DNA from: Cristatella mucedo
Lineage: Eukaryota; Bryozoa; Phylactolaemata; Cristatellidae
Reading direction: 5' to 3'
Assembly (NCBI GenBank): GCA_009760855.2
Contig: WPIO01000028.1
Location: 3,677,501-3,741,500, forward strand
DNA length: 64,000 nucleotides
The position numbers and the translations under genes were made by a program. Position 1 is the stretch's first letter. Every line of letters starts with the position of its first letter. Shown here piece after piece: positions 13,125-24,512 of the stretch. The notes below the pieces were generated by a model that was given only the letters and a program-made list of their open reading frames with translations, did no database searches and was not told the origin of the DNA.

Positions 13125-13606
13125 CCACTCAATTTTAAGGCTCTTCACTCTCTGGCTACAGCCTACCTCTATGAACCACTCCCCCACCAGGCTAGACATC
13201 GTACCACCCGCTTTTCTGACTTGAATTGTCTAGCTATACTCGTATTAACCTCCAATCTTTTGGAGCTGGTGCCATTAGTTCGTATGCTCCGAAAGCCTGG
13301 ATTCACTCTAAACTGATCCTCACATCCCCTGACTTCAAGACATTTAAAAAGCTGAACGCGCATTTATTTATCGCATCGTTTAATGAGACCTTGTGATTCG
13401 TTCTTTGTGTGCTTATGCGTGCGGACACTGCGCATAATCCCACTAATCGTATTTTACATTTTAACACTGTGAACGTCACATATAACCATGTTATGCTAAC
13501 TGACATTGTGCATGTTACGCCTAAACATTTAATCATGCTTTCTTTATAGCGTATGTAAAGTGCATAGAAAGAAATTAAATTCACTGAAGGTGCTATAAAA
13601 ATTCAT
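13125..13606 (+). mobile_element. Family A LINE 3' fragment
   Basis: It begins at TTTTAAGGCTCTTCACTC (motif FKALHSLATAYL), passes HQARHRTTRFSD with frameshifts, and ends with the tail AAAGTGCATAGAAAGAAATT, then TTCACTGAAGGTGCTATAA. The original (ATT)n appears replaced by TA repeats. Confidence 0.8.
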
Positions 13607-13610
13607 TAAT

Positions 13611-13718
13611 ATGATATATATATATATATTTACTGTAAACATTTAAAACTATATACATACATATATACATATACATATACATATATATATATATATATAT
13701 ATATTTATTTATTTATTT
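13611..13718. repeat. TA / TACA / TTTA repeats
   Basis: A (TA)n run, TATACATA units, another (TA)n run and four TTTA units end the LINE tail. Confidence 0.85.
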
Positions 13719-13759
13719 ATCTACGGGTATGTATACTACACTATGTAGTCAAAGCAGTA

Positions 13760-16621
13760 ATGCATATATACTGTATTTACTGTGTGCAAGGTGCATTACA
13801 CACAGTCTACTGCTTGTATGCAAACACACACATACACGCGCGCTCACACACATGCGTATACGTACGTTACTACACACATGCGTAAATACATATGTATGCA
13901 TGCTAGACTGCATTGTCTGAGAATCAGTAGGATAGCGGAAAACCCACGACCGGTCAATCGGCCGGTCTCTCTTACGCACACGCTTCCCCTTGAAATGGCA
14001 GCCTTGCGAGTGTACCGTTACTTTTCTGTGCACCTCCCCTTGGGTTATTTGATGCTCTTCCGAAGATTCTTTTGCCGCGAGTCGCGGTACGCGGTAGTTA
14101 CTAGCAGCAGTTACTATTAGAGCTAGCTCTGCCAGCATCGGTCACTCGGCTGCGAGCTCTGCGACTCGTACTTGCCCTGATTCTTGCGAATGGCACAACG
14201 CGGAGCCGTTATACACACATTTTCAGCAGTACTTACGTACGCGTTAATTCTGGCCGTCTGGTCTGAGCAGATGGCGAAGCAAAGGGTCTGCTCTGTGCTT
14301 CCGTGACAAGCTGACGCGAATCTGGTCACAGGTAAGCTCTCACGAGCCGTCGAACCTGTGCGGTGCACGTGCAAAACGATCTTTCTCGCAGATTTACGTT
14401 CGTCGTTTATCTTCATCACGCGCCATCCGCTAAATAGTAACATTTCACTTCTCATTTTGGATGCACACCTTTCCTCTTGACTGTCTGGCTTGCTTTTCTC
14501 TTTGATTTGTCACAGGCCGCTTGCCAGTAGCTCAGGAAAGCTAAATGTAAGTCATCCGGACTGCGTTTTCGACTGCAAGAAGAAAAAGAGTAGCCGGCAG
14601 AAGTGGCCGAGAGCGAGCCCTCCTCCCTCCCCCCCCGTCCAAGGTCAAATTTACAGTGTAGCGGTTACACTGCCTTTGCGTTAGACGTGATAGCGAAGAG
14701 ATATTCTCGGTCGATCGGGTTAGTTAAAACAGGATGACCGGGTAGCTAAGAGCGGATGTAAGCTAAAAGCCAAAGCGATAGAACAATTTGCGAGTGTCTA
14801 CTGTAAAGCGTGCGCGAGAGAAACGCACGACGCAGAGAAGCTGTTGCATATACGTGCAGGCTTACAGTCGCAGCCAAGCATTGCCTCTTCACCGCTATAT
14901 CATGCCATTCCTAATCGCTACCGTGCGAGTCGAGACAATCAGTCTAGCGCGGCGTGCGACCTTCGCCAACTTGTCCTTGGGCAATCTCGCGCCAATTAGG
15001 AGAGCCACGGTCTTAGTTGCCCGAGCTCTACGGCGACGGGTCTGCAGGAATTGCTATTGCATACCCGGCCGTTCCTTGCCGGCGCTTGCTGGGCGGCAAC
15101 GCGCCACTCGTAGCTGTCAGGCAGCGGATGCGGAAGTGTCACGATCCCACGCGGGCCGCCGAGAGCGCGTCGCGGGCCTGCTGCCGGCGGCGGAACCGGA
15201 AAGAGTCGCCGACCGCGTTCGCTGACTGAAATGGCAGCTGAGTCGGCGGCGCGCACTCGCGGTGAACATCGATTCTTTCGCACTACCTCGCAGTGAAGAG
15301 GTGGCAAGAGAGAGTGGCGCGTTGAGCTGCGTCGCGAGTTACTCACTGGGGAGGGGGAGGGCACCCGGTGCCAGAATCGTATTCGTAATGATTCACCCGT
15401 GGCAATAAATTATTAATGCCGACTAGCCTTGACCCCTAGCGCAGCTTAGCCACTTGGGGTAAATGCGACTAATTGAACGTGGGTAGGATACACAAAAGCT
15501 GCCAAACGGCTCAAACAAGTACTGCCACCTACCCAAAATGCAATTCGCAAGACGGAAATTCAGCACACGGTACTCACGAATAAATCGCACTTTCACGTTA
15601 AATCTTACAACAGGCGCTTAAAATATTTTTGTAAAAAATACTGCTTTTTGGGGGTTTACTTGAATTATGGTGTCAGGGTGGTTCAACAACGGCAGTTCCA
15701 ATGGGCAGGCACAACGTCTCTCCACGGTCAGATTTCCGGCTGCCTGGCGATGGGTAGTTGCCAAATGATCATGTTGTCTCCCGCTAGTGAGTCCGGAGGA
15801 CCAAGAGACCAAGTAACCCAAGCAACGCATGAGTAAGTATCGTCCTTCTGACTTGGTAAAAATCACTAGTAGACTGATAATTCATAATTGGGCTAGATCC
15901 GAAAGAGAACCAGGGCCGTCGACCAGCATGCTTGTAGGGGCCACGTGTTCGGGCCGCTTGCTAGGAACGCGGCGCTTCACCCCAAACTTTTGCCTCAGAC
16001 TTTTGCCCCCGACTTTTTGCCATCGCTTTTTACTTGTCAAAGGTCCGCTGCTGAGAGCGAATGACAAGAGTGAGCTACAGCGCTCCGCGGCCCCGCGCGC
16101 GCGCGGGTATTCTGCCCGGCGTCGCGCTAACCCTTAACTTGGCACCCTAGAATTATCGCCCCAATGCTGCAGATCGTGGATGGCAACGGGCGAGACGTGC
16201 CAATGCAGCTTGCGGCTTTACATAAGCCGTCCGCAAGTCATTGGCTGGAGAATCTCGCGCAGCAATGGCCGCTTTGCAGACGCTGAGCTGAGTGAAGGCA
16301 CCGTTCGCTGTCGTTGCCAGAGTCGGCAGCAGTACGAACGAGTGCGTCGCCAGTAGCTAAGGTGCTGCAGACGTCGGACCCCCGAGGAGCGCCACGCGAT
16401 GGATGTATAGCCAGTCAGTGTAAAGCAACGGTTTTGCAGATGCTGTCCACGCATACGCTCTATCGCAGTTCGCTCGGGCTACGCCTGTCACTCGAAGACG
16501 CTGCTGTGCGATGGTTCATTTTCCCCTCCGGAAATTGCACTCCTGAATGTTTAAGATGGATTGTGAACTGCTACTACAAAGCTGCGCCCCACGACTTTGG
16601 ACAGACGCATTAGGAATTAAG
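13760..16621. other. CpG-rich stretch without a firm gene
   Basis: High CpG density at 14.8-15.4 kb and 15.9-16.4 kb with multiple long frames on both strands, none with known motifs. It could contain a promoter or untranslated exons, but nothing decides this. Confidence 0.4.
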
Positions 16622-17510
16622 AATAATATTAATAATAAATTTGATAAAGCGCCCTCAGATAACTCAATCTCTATCTAGGCGCTTTACACTTGCTGCAAAC
16701 GGAGCGCGATCGAGTGGTTAGTGGTAGCCTGCTCAATAACAACAAGAATAACATGCTTAGGGGTGACATGCACAGTGTCAGCATGCAAGTATGGTTAGTG
16801 GCAGCATGCACAGTGTCAGCGCGCATAAGCAAATAAAGGACGAATCGCGTGGACTCACTAAATGTTGTTATCAATAGTACGTTTTTAGTCTTTTTTAATG
16901 TGGTTACGTCAGAAGATGTGACGCAAGTCCGGAGTGAGTTCCAGGCTTGGGGAGCACACGAACTAAAGGCACGGTCTCTGAAGGATTTGAGGTTTGTACG
17001 AGATTTGGGTAAACCGTTAGATTCCGAAAAGCGGATGGTACTATGCTTAGCCTGCTGGAGAAGTAGATCTGATAGGTAGGCTGGAGCTACAGGATGATGG
17101 GACCTAAAAGTGAGCGGAAAAACCTTGAAGTGGATGCGTTGCTTGACTGGGAGCCAGTGCAGGTTAGCGAGAAGAGGTGGGGTGTGGCAACTGCAACGCT
17201 CATAACGGACATGCCTAGCTGCAGATTTTTGCACCAGCTGTAATCTTGTGATTGCTGATGCCGGTAGACTAGCAAGCAGTGAGTTACAGAAGTCAAGACG
17301 GGATGTCACAAATGCATAGACAAATTTAGATGTCGTATCCCTGTCTAAACAAGCCCGAATTTTAGCAATGGAATGTAGCTGCAAGTAGTCAGACTTGACC
17401 GTGGAGCTGATGTGGTCGTCTATTGAAAGGTCACTTTGGAACATGACACCTAGATTTTGTGCAGTTTCAACAACAAGAATTAGATTAGCTGCATTTGTTT
17501 GTTAAGTTTG
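16622..17510 (-). mobile_element. Family A LINE, RT C-terminal part plus 3' UTR
   Basis: On the minus strand a frame from 17444 runs through MFQSDLSIDDHISSTVKS, SRLDFCNSLLASLPASAI, NLHWLPVKQRIHFKV, AYLSDLLL and KSFRDRAFSSCAPQAWNSL. It stays open into the 3' UTR because the usual stop was lost. The tail hairpin (AAAGCGCCTAGATAGAGATTG...GGGCGCTTTATC) and (ATT)n are at 16622-16700. Confidence 0.88.
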
Positions 17511-17954
17511 AGCATGCTGACCAGGAAGCAACTTTCATACCTGCAACGTCTATTAAAGCGTGTTTGGTATTATTTGTGCAGTCGCGATGAATAGAGCTGA
17601 TTTATGTCTGGTTACAGTGCAGTTATTGCTAACATACTAAATAAGGCCCGCGGTGGTAGCGGAAAGATTCAACGTCTACAGTCTATGTAGCATGCCCACC
17701 GCATTCTTTAGTGGTGGTCACCCTTGCTGTCATTGGCGTCATCATGGTGACAACTGCTGCAGTCACAGCGACAACCTTGTCTAATTACTAACCTTGGAAG
17801 CGAAGCGCACGTTGTAAGGCGCATGCGTGGGGGAGAGCTTGCGTCATTATTATGCATTCTGCACACCGCAGGACCTCAGACAGAGACTACAGCTCGACTT
17901 TTCCCTTTTCGTTGCTCCGCTTTCGCTGCGACAAGGGAATAATTTATTTGATAG

Positions 17955-18236
17955 ATGCCGCCGACGTCAGCAGAGACGCGTGTTCCAGCACGTAGTGTTT
18001 TATCTTCTAATGAAATACGGTTATTAGCAGAGAACATCTTTACAAGGAACCATTTACAACAAGGCTCAGTTTGTGGTAATGAAGGGTTCCATTTCTACTT
18101 TGAGGTGGGACCGCTCTACCGTCTAACGTTTCGCCGCCCTTTAGAACTCATCAGACCAAAGAAGTTCGACTGGAAAATCCCTGTCGAGGTTAGGAGACGT
18201 CCTCCTGTACGGCATGCTTACGGGACGTACTATTAA
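17955..18236 (+). CDS. Short open frame of unknown meaning
   Basis: A 93-codon ATG-started frame ends in a tail rich in Arg, Lys and aromatic residues (KFDWKIPVEVRRRPPV). It has no signal peptide, membrane segment or known motif. The sequence around it is unique as far as I can see. It may be a fragment of an exon or a chance frame. Confidence 0.15.
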   Translation: MPPTSAETRVPARSVLSSNEIRLLAENIFTRNHLQQGSVCGNEGFHFYFEVGPLYRLTFRRPLELIRPKKFDWKIPVEVRRRPPVRHAYGTYY

Positions 18237-18299
18237 TTCGCGTGCCAAGATTGAGGTGTGAAAAGAACAGTCACAAAAAGGAAAATGATGACGATGTTT

Positions 18300-18706
18300 T
18301 ATTAAGGAAAAAAAAGTAAATACATGCGAGCATGGTCTCGTTTAATACTTCTTCTCTTTTCTTCATCTGCACTGAGCCTATTGCTTTGTCTCATATTTCG
18401 CGCCATTGCTGAGCTGAATGACGGTGTCAGCAGGCGCACGAAGAGAGAGAGAGAGCTAAACGACGTCGACGGCGGCAATGGAGACGCCTGCAAAGATGAC
18501 AACCGCGCATGCCCACGTCGCGAGTCATCGATGAGAGAAAGCCTAGAGAGGTTATCGCTCCGGGGCATGTGAAAGCTGAAAGTTGAGATTGCTGAAACCA
18601 TTGCTCCACTTGATGGGTCGCTGCTCGAATGTGCAGCCGCTTGCATCCGCCGCTCGCTCCTGCCGTGCGTCAGCGTGCGTCTATCTATTGGCCGAGTTTC
18701 CGCCAT
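18300..18706 (-). other. Open frame ending on a poly(A) signal, doubtful
   Basis: A 134-codon minus-strand frame from an ATG at 18706 (MAETRPIDRRTLTHGRSERR) is Ser/Arg-rich with no known domain. Its stop overlaps a perfect AATAAA (TAATAAA). This could be a real short transcript end or coincidence in CpG-rich DNA. Confidence 0.2.
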
Positions 18707-18860
18707 GAAACACTGGGAGCGGCTTAGAGCCAGCCCAGATCAGAAGCGCACGACGACCGCGCGGTATTATTCGCTGGAGCGCGTAAGCAGCGCCGTAGTC
18801 GTCGTTCGCATGTACCCGTGCGTGTTGAAACGGCGGCGGCGCGCTAGGTCAGCAAGCAAG

Positions 18861-18913
18861 ATGGCAATTGATTATTCGCGGTTCCTGAATCATTATGACT
18901 GGGAACCGGCAAG
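18861..18913 (+). CDS. Candidate first coding exon, unrecognised
   Basis: An ATG in strong context (AGCAAGATGG) is followed by MAIDYSRFLNHYDWEPA and a good donor (GGCAAG|GTAATC). The unspliced frame stops immediately after. The preceding 250 bp are CpG-rich. I could not find a matching second exon before the LINE that starts near 19985, so this remains a first-exon-like signal only. Confidence 0.25.
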
Positions 18914-19984
18914 GTAATCGTCTCTGGTTACGTGTCGTAATGTTACGTGCACGTAACGCGTCGAGGTCAGTCAGCAGGAGCGCCGCGACACGGGCCGCGC
19001 GTAGATCTGAGCTCCAGGCGTTGCCGCGCCTGGCGGCATTTGTGCCTGCTCCCCCCCCCGGCTCTTCGCCGGTCGGCAGCTCTGCGACGCCGCTCTGGGC
19101 GCCGTACGAGAGTCGCTGCCACGCCATTGTTGATGCTAGACGCCTCCTGCCATCATTCGTCGCTTCAGAATAGGCTTATATACGTTATGCTTATGAATTT
19201 GCTTTGATTGACGCTGCACCAACAAGTCGCAAGCCACGATTCCACGGAGCTTCTCGGAGATTTGCCGCGGGGCTGTATAGACTGGCGGCGCCGCTGCGAG
19301 CGCTGCGCTTTCGGTCTAGTTCTGCTGGGGCGCGAGAGTCGCAACGTTTAGGTTCGTACCATTCGGGATCGGAAATATTAGGTAACTGCTGATGAGCCTT
19401 AGCAGTCGTCTTGTGCTAGTCTCATTGCCTGTGGCCTGTGACCATATTGGTGAAGAGATTGAACCTGAAAGATGGATACTCCCTTTGGCCTGATTGAGTT
19501 TGGTAATGAGACAGCTATAGAGGATTTAGACACCGAAGTAGCTGCCTGCTTAATACTCTAAGGGCAGAGGTGTACCGATGTGTGAAGGAAATTGTATGTT
19601 GTAGCGGCCAAGCAGCGGTCTCTCTGTTGAGAATATAGCAGATACTGCTTCGAGGCCGGAACTTAAGTTCGCTAACGACGAAAGTAGGAACTTGCTAATG
19701 TTAATCTATGAGATGCAAGTACGATAAGCTTGCCAATATAATAGGCGTGCAGGCCGTGGTCGAAGCTCCGCGTCGTCAAAAAATCGCGAGATGTTTTAAG
19801 TAAATATAAATAAAAATAAATAAATAAATATATCTATATATATTTGATATATTATATTATATTAGATAAACCTCAGGTGTATTAGCCTGAGAGGTAAGAT
19901 TTTTTTCACGTGAGATCCTAGAAATGGCTGTTCGTGACCTACTGCAGGTGTCCGATATCTCAGCAGCAACTGGAAATGCGAGGA

Positions 19985-21375
19985 TAGAAGTCCTTTTGGT
20001 GCTATCGATCGCCAAGTCCTTCTTAAGCGCCTCTCATCTCGCACTGGCACAGCATTGCAGTGGTTCGGGTCCTATCTCAGTGGGAGACTCCAGAGTATTG
20101 ATGTGAATGGAGAAGGATCACACGAGCAAACTCTGAAATATGGATTATCTCAGGGCTATGTGCTCGGTCCTGTTCTTTTCACTGTCTATACTCTCCCTCT
20201 TGCCGACGTGATTGCAAGGCACAATCAAAGCTTTCACTTCTATGCAGATGACACCCGGTTGTACCTCTGCTTTGATCCCTCCCCGCGCTCCAGCACGTCG
20301 AATTCTCTCAACTGCCTTGCTGCATGTATTGATGACATCCGCACATGGATGGCGGCAAACTTTCTTAAATTGAATGATGATAAAACCAACTTGCTAGTTA
20401 TGAGCAAACAAAGTGTGATTCTGGAATTAAAAAGTTTAACGCTCACAATCGGCTCTGCCAGCATATCTCTTGCTGAATCTGCATGAAATCAAGGTGTCCT
20501 GCTGCAAAGTGACTTTTCATTAGACGACCATATCAGCTCCGCGGTCAAGTCTGCCTACTTTCAGCTACATAACATTGTTAAACTTCTGGCTTGTTTAGAC
20601 AAGAGATACCACATCTAAATTGGTCCATGTATTTGTGACATCCTGTCCTGGCTTCAGCAACTCACTGCTTGCTGGCCTACCAGCATGTGCAATCAGGGGC
20701 TTACAGTTGTTGCAAAACTCAGCAGCTAGGCTTGTCTGTCGTGAGCCTCGCAGCTGCCACATCAACCACTTCTCGTCGATCTGCACTGGCTCATAGTCAA
20801 GTAACGCATTGACTTCAAGGTTTTTTCATTCACTTTTAGGTCCCATCATGCTTTAGCTCCAGCCTATTTATTCAGTCCATTCATCATCATTCTTTAGCTC
20901 CAGTCTACCTATCAGATCTACTTCATCACCAGACTAAGCATCATAAAACCTGCTTTTCGGAATCTAATCCTTTACCTATACCTCGTAATAACTTCAAATC
21001 CTTTGGAGATTATGCCTTTAGTTCGTCTGCTCCCAAAATCTGGAACTCACCCCCCTGACTTGTATCAAGACATCTTCTTGGTTGAACACATTTAAAAGTA
21101 ACTAAAAATGCACTTATTTATCGCAGCATTTAGTGGGTCCCCGTGATTCTTTCTTTTTGTGCTTATGCGTGCTGACACTGTGCATGCTGCCACTAACCAT
21201 ACTTGCATGCTGACCCTGTGCATGTCACCCCCAACCATGTTATTCTTGTTGTTTATCGAGCATGCTTCACTAACCATTCGATCGTGCTTGGTTGCAGCAA
21301 ATGTAAAGTGCGTAAAAAGAGATTGAGCTCTCAGAGGGCGCTATATCAAATTTATTATTACTATTGTTATTATTA
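19985..21375 (+). mobile_element. Family A LINE with RT catalytic YADD motif
   Basis: This is the copy with the most of the catalytic RT domain. It starts near SFGAIDRQVLLKRL, then TALQWFGSYLSGRLQS, GLSQGYVLGPVLF (the usual GVPQGSVLGPL, altered) and FHFYADDTRLY with the catalytic YADD at 20241-20252, then WMAANFLKLNDDKTNLLV. A stop at about 20484 and several later frameshifts break it. The 3' UTR and (ATT)n end at 21375. It is 5'-truncated, as expected for target-primed reverse transcription. Confidence 0.9.
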
Positions 21376-21557
21376 TTATCGTACTTCCTGTGACGGTCGT
21401 AGCCCCTATGGGGCCCATGACGGTTGTAACTCGATTCAAGACTACAAATGTGCAAACTGTTGAAGTTATGGACTCGCTGCTCTGATGCAGGACAGCAAGC
21501 AAAGTGCTGCCGATCTGATCGTACGAAAAGCCGACGTACTCTGGAGACGCGTTGAAG

Positions 21558-21562
<5 letters not shown>

Positions 21563-21592
<30 letters not shown>

Positions 21593-21884
21593 TAATAACA
21601 CTTGAAAGCGCCATCAGAGAACTTAACCTTTACATTTGCTGCAAAGGAAGCGTGATGGAATGGTTAGTAGTAGCATGCTCAATAAGCAACAAGAATCACA
21701 TGGTTAGGGGTGACATGCACAGGGTCAGCATGCAAGTATGGTTAGTGGCAGCATGCACAGTGTCAGCATGCATACGCACATAAAGGACGGATCACAGGGA
21801 CCCACTAATTATTGCGAGAAATAGGTGCGTTTTTAATTTCTGTTTAAATGTGGTGAAGTCAGGGGATGTTGCATAGAATCTAGG
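21563..21884 (-). mobile_element. Family A LINE 3' end joined to family B
   Basis: Minus strand: the 3' UTR block, the tail hairpin and a long (ATT)n. Upstream (higher coordinates) it continues directly into family B sequence at about 21884, in the same orientation. Confidence 0.8.
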
Positions 21885-23055
21885 AGCTAGTTAAATTTTT
21901 TGCAAGCCTCAGTAGACGACGGTTCTTAATCTTAGATAGGGATCGGACGTGACGGCTAGATGTGGAAGCAATTTTTTAACGAAGCTTCTAAAATTAGGAT
22001 TATGATCGGTAATCAAAAATTTCAAAGATTGTATAAGCTCGTGAGCACTTAATGAGGGACCTGTGCGGATTGTATAGGAAATAGTTTCCAATAATCTTGT
22101 AATTGATAAATTAATGAATACATAAATTAATTTATTAAAACAATATTTTCCCATTTAATTACACAGAGGTGCTGAACGACGACAACTAGGTACCACGCCA
22201 AGGTGACTTGCTACGTTAGTACCCATGTTTAGGACCTATTTAGCCATCTGAAGTGTGAAAAAGCTCATTGTTGATCACCTCAGTAGCCAGTGACGTCTAG
22301 GAGGCTTTATCTCCCCAGGGAATGGTGCAGAGTCGCCCAGCACGCCCGTTAAAGCAGCCTCCTAGCACAGTAGCCTTCTCCTCAATTCGGGTAGCCGTCA
22401 AGGGGGCGGGGGACCCAATGATGCTCCCCTTTCCGGAACTGAACTGAAACGAAGCTTTTAAAATTTAGGCAGTCGTCGAAGAAGATACCTAAATTCTGAG
22501 CACACGGTGATGGTCAAACAACAAACAGCATCACCTATTAGAAGAGCAGAGCCTACTATTTCAGCCACGTGCTTGGATTTTCCTATAAGTAGAAGCTCCG
22601 TTTTTATCGTCATTTAGTTTAGGGAAATTTTCCGACATCCAGGATCGAATGTCTGCAAGGCAAGCATTCAGTTTATCGTTCATTACAGCGGATTTTGGTG
22701 GTGTACACGACAAATACAGCTGAGTATTGTCAGCATAAATGTGATATCCAATTCTATCGGTCTGAACACTTTTCCCGGAGGTTCAGTATACATGGAGACC
22801 TGCAAAGGACCGAGGACGGACCTCTGTGGGACTCCACAGGTGACTGGTTTGGTAGATGAGACCTGACCCCTACACAACACGGATTGAACACGATCGGACA
22901 AGTACGATTTAAACCACGCCAGTGCCTCGTCTGCCAGACCAATCGTTGCTCCCAATCTGTTGATAGGGTATCGTGATTAATAGTGTCGAATCGAATCGAA
23001 GGCAGCGGATAGATCTAGCAGCGCTAGGACAGTGGCATTCCTGCCATCCTTGCTG
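21885..23055 (-). mobile_element. Family B LINE, RT domain, interrupted by a 0.45 kb insertion
   Basis: The minus strand reads ATVLALLDLSAAFDSIRHY (RT block with the first catalytic Asp), ADEALAWFKSYLSDRVQSV, CGVPQRSVLGPLQ (Gly to Arg), then HIYADNTQLYLS in another frame (YADD altered to YADN), DKLNACLADIRSWMSENF and FRSFVKKL. A repeat inserted at 21997-22448 splits it. Its 5' edge meets the (CA)n tract at 23056. Confidence 0.85.
21997..22448 (-). mobile_element. 0.44 kb inserted repeat, copy 1, with ~18-bp target duplication
   Basis: It lies inside the family B LINE. GAAGCTTCTAAAATTA (21981-21996) on one side and GAAGCTTTTAAAATTTA (22451-22467) on the other repeat the same LINE position. 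The insert is a near-identical reverse complement of 26610-27053. It contains an AT-rich block (TTAATAAATTAATTTATG). It encodes nothing recognised and has no terminal inverted repeats. Confidence 0.85.
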
Positions 23056-23057
23056 CA

Positions 23058-23088
23058 CACACACCCACGCACACACGCTCGTTCTCGA

Positions 23089-23152
<64 letters not shown>
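23058..23152. repeat. (CA)n then (TA)n microsatellite
   Basis: CA-rich sequence (CACACCCACGCACACACG), a pure CA run and a short TA run follow the truncated end of the family B LINE. Confidence 0.93.
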
Positions 23153-23153
<1 letters not shown>

Positions 23154-23399
23154 CAGATTAATTTGATACGTTGTATATGTGTACACACATGTGTATCTCG
23201 CCCGCATCGGTATTATGTATTCGTGGTGAGAAGTGGGTGGATAGCTGCACCCGAATACCAGTCTAGCCAGCGTGTCAAACGCTGACGACGCCTTGTCATT
23301 GCTTTAACCGCGTCTCCGCGGGCCGCTCGCTCTCCGTCGGTCGCCGCCAAAATCAACCTGCAGCGCTGGAGCCTCCGGCAGAGATCCTAAGCTGCTTAC

Positions 23400-23540
23400 T
23401 GGCGGGGCGTTTATTCTCGGAGGGGGCGTTCGCCGACACTCTCGGCCCTCCCCATCGAGGCGGCGGCGCGAGCTGGAGGGCTCGGGCGACATCGCTGAAC
23501 GAAAGCGGAGGCGGCGTCGCTGACCCAGAGGAGCTCATCT
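23400..23540 (-). CDS. Candidate first coding exon, Pro/Ser-rich
   Basis: On the minus strand an ATG (context TAAAGATGAG) opens 47 codons beginning MSSSGSATPPPLSFSDVARA and ends at a good donor (CCA|GTAAGC). It lies in the 23.3-24.2 kb CpG-rich block, which would suit a promoter region. There is no recognised domain and no downstream exon was found. GC-rich sequence often stays open by chance. Confidence 0.22.
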
Positions 23541-24463
23541 TTAGATCGGCGCCATCTCCTACAGTCGTCGCTGCCCCTGGCTCGATTGGCGGCGGTGGCG
23601 ACAATCGGAGGGCAATCGGAAGCCGCTCTCGAGCAGTTCTGCTTGGACACCTGTTTGGCAGCGAGAGATCGTACGATTAATTCGACACTTCCTTCGCCAA
23701 ATCGCTCTATGCGCAGAGCTCGAGGGTTGCGTTATGGACGAATGATGAGAGCAAAATAACACGGACAGGTTATCATTAGAGCAGCAAAGCGGCGAATGCG
23801 CCGATGTGGGACAGCTGTGACGAACGGATGTCCGACGCTTTTCGTTGGCACCCTCAACAATGGCCTCAGTATATGCGGCGTGCACCTTGAGCTGTAGCCA
23901 CCTCGTGCGACCCGTCCGCAGACCACCGAGCGCCTCGCTGGCGGGCCGCCGACCGCCACAGCCGCTGCCACAGCACTTGCTGTGGGCCCATTCGCGTTGG
24001 GTGCCAGCGCTCGCGGCGGCTAAGAGGCGAGGGACAGCGCGATTGGCCGGAGGCTGCGAATCCGGTCAATCACGACGTTGATCATATCGATTGAAACCTC
24101 TCGGCCTTAGGCTCGGCCTTTTCGCTGCACGGACTTCGAGCGAGCGTACAGAGCTCTTCGCTCGACGGTGTGCATCGCTGAGGCAAGAGTCACTATCGGA
24201 CTCCATTTATTTTCGAAGTACTATTCACAAGATTATGCCTGCTCAGGTTTCACTTTGCTGTAGAAACTCCCCAGTTTAACAACTAACTTCTTCCTAATCA
24301 CTTGTTAATGACAGCGAGCTCGCATAGCTCACGCATGCGCGAGACCGCATTCTCGTATGCATTCTCATATGCGCACAGGCGCACACGTACGCACACCCAT
24401 GGCGGAGCCATGTTTTCATGCAGGAACATTACTTGAAAGTACCAAAGACAATTATTGCTCACA

Positions 24464-24467
<4 letters not shown>

Positions 24468-24509
<42 letters not shown>
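24468..24509. repeat. (TA)n microsatellite
   Basis: About 42 bp of pure AT dinucleotide. Confidence 0.95.

Positions 24510-24512
<3 letters not shown>

Noticed and set aside
14996-15364. Overlapping long frames on both strands
   Set aside because: They reflect high GC content; no motif or splice logic supports either.
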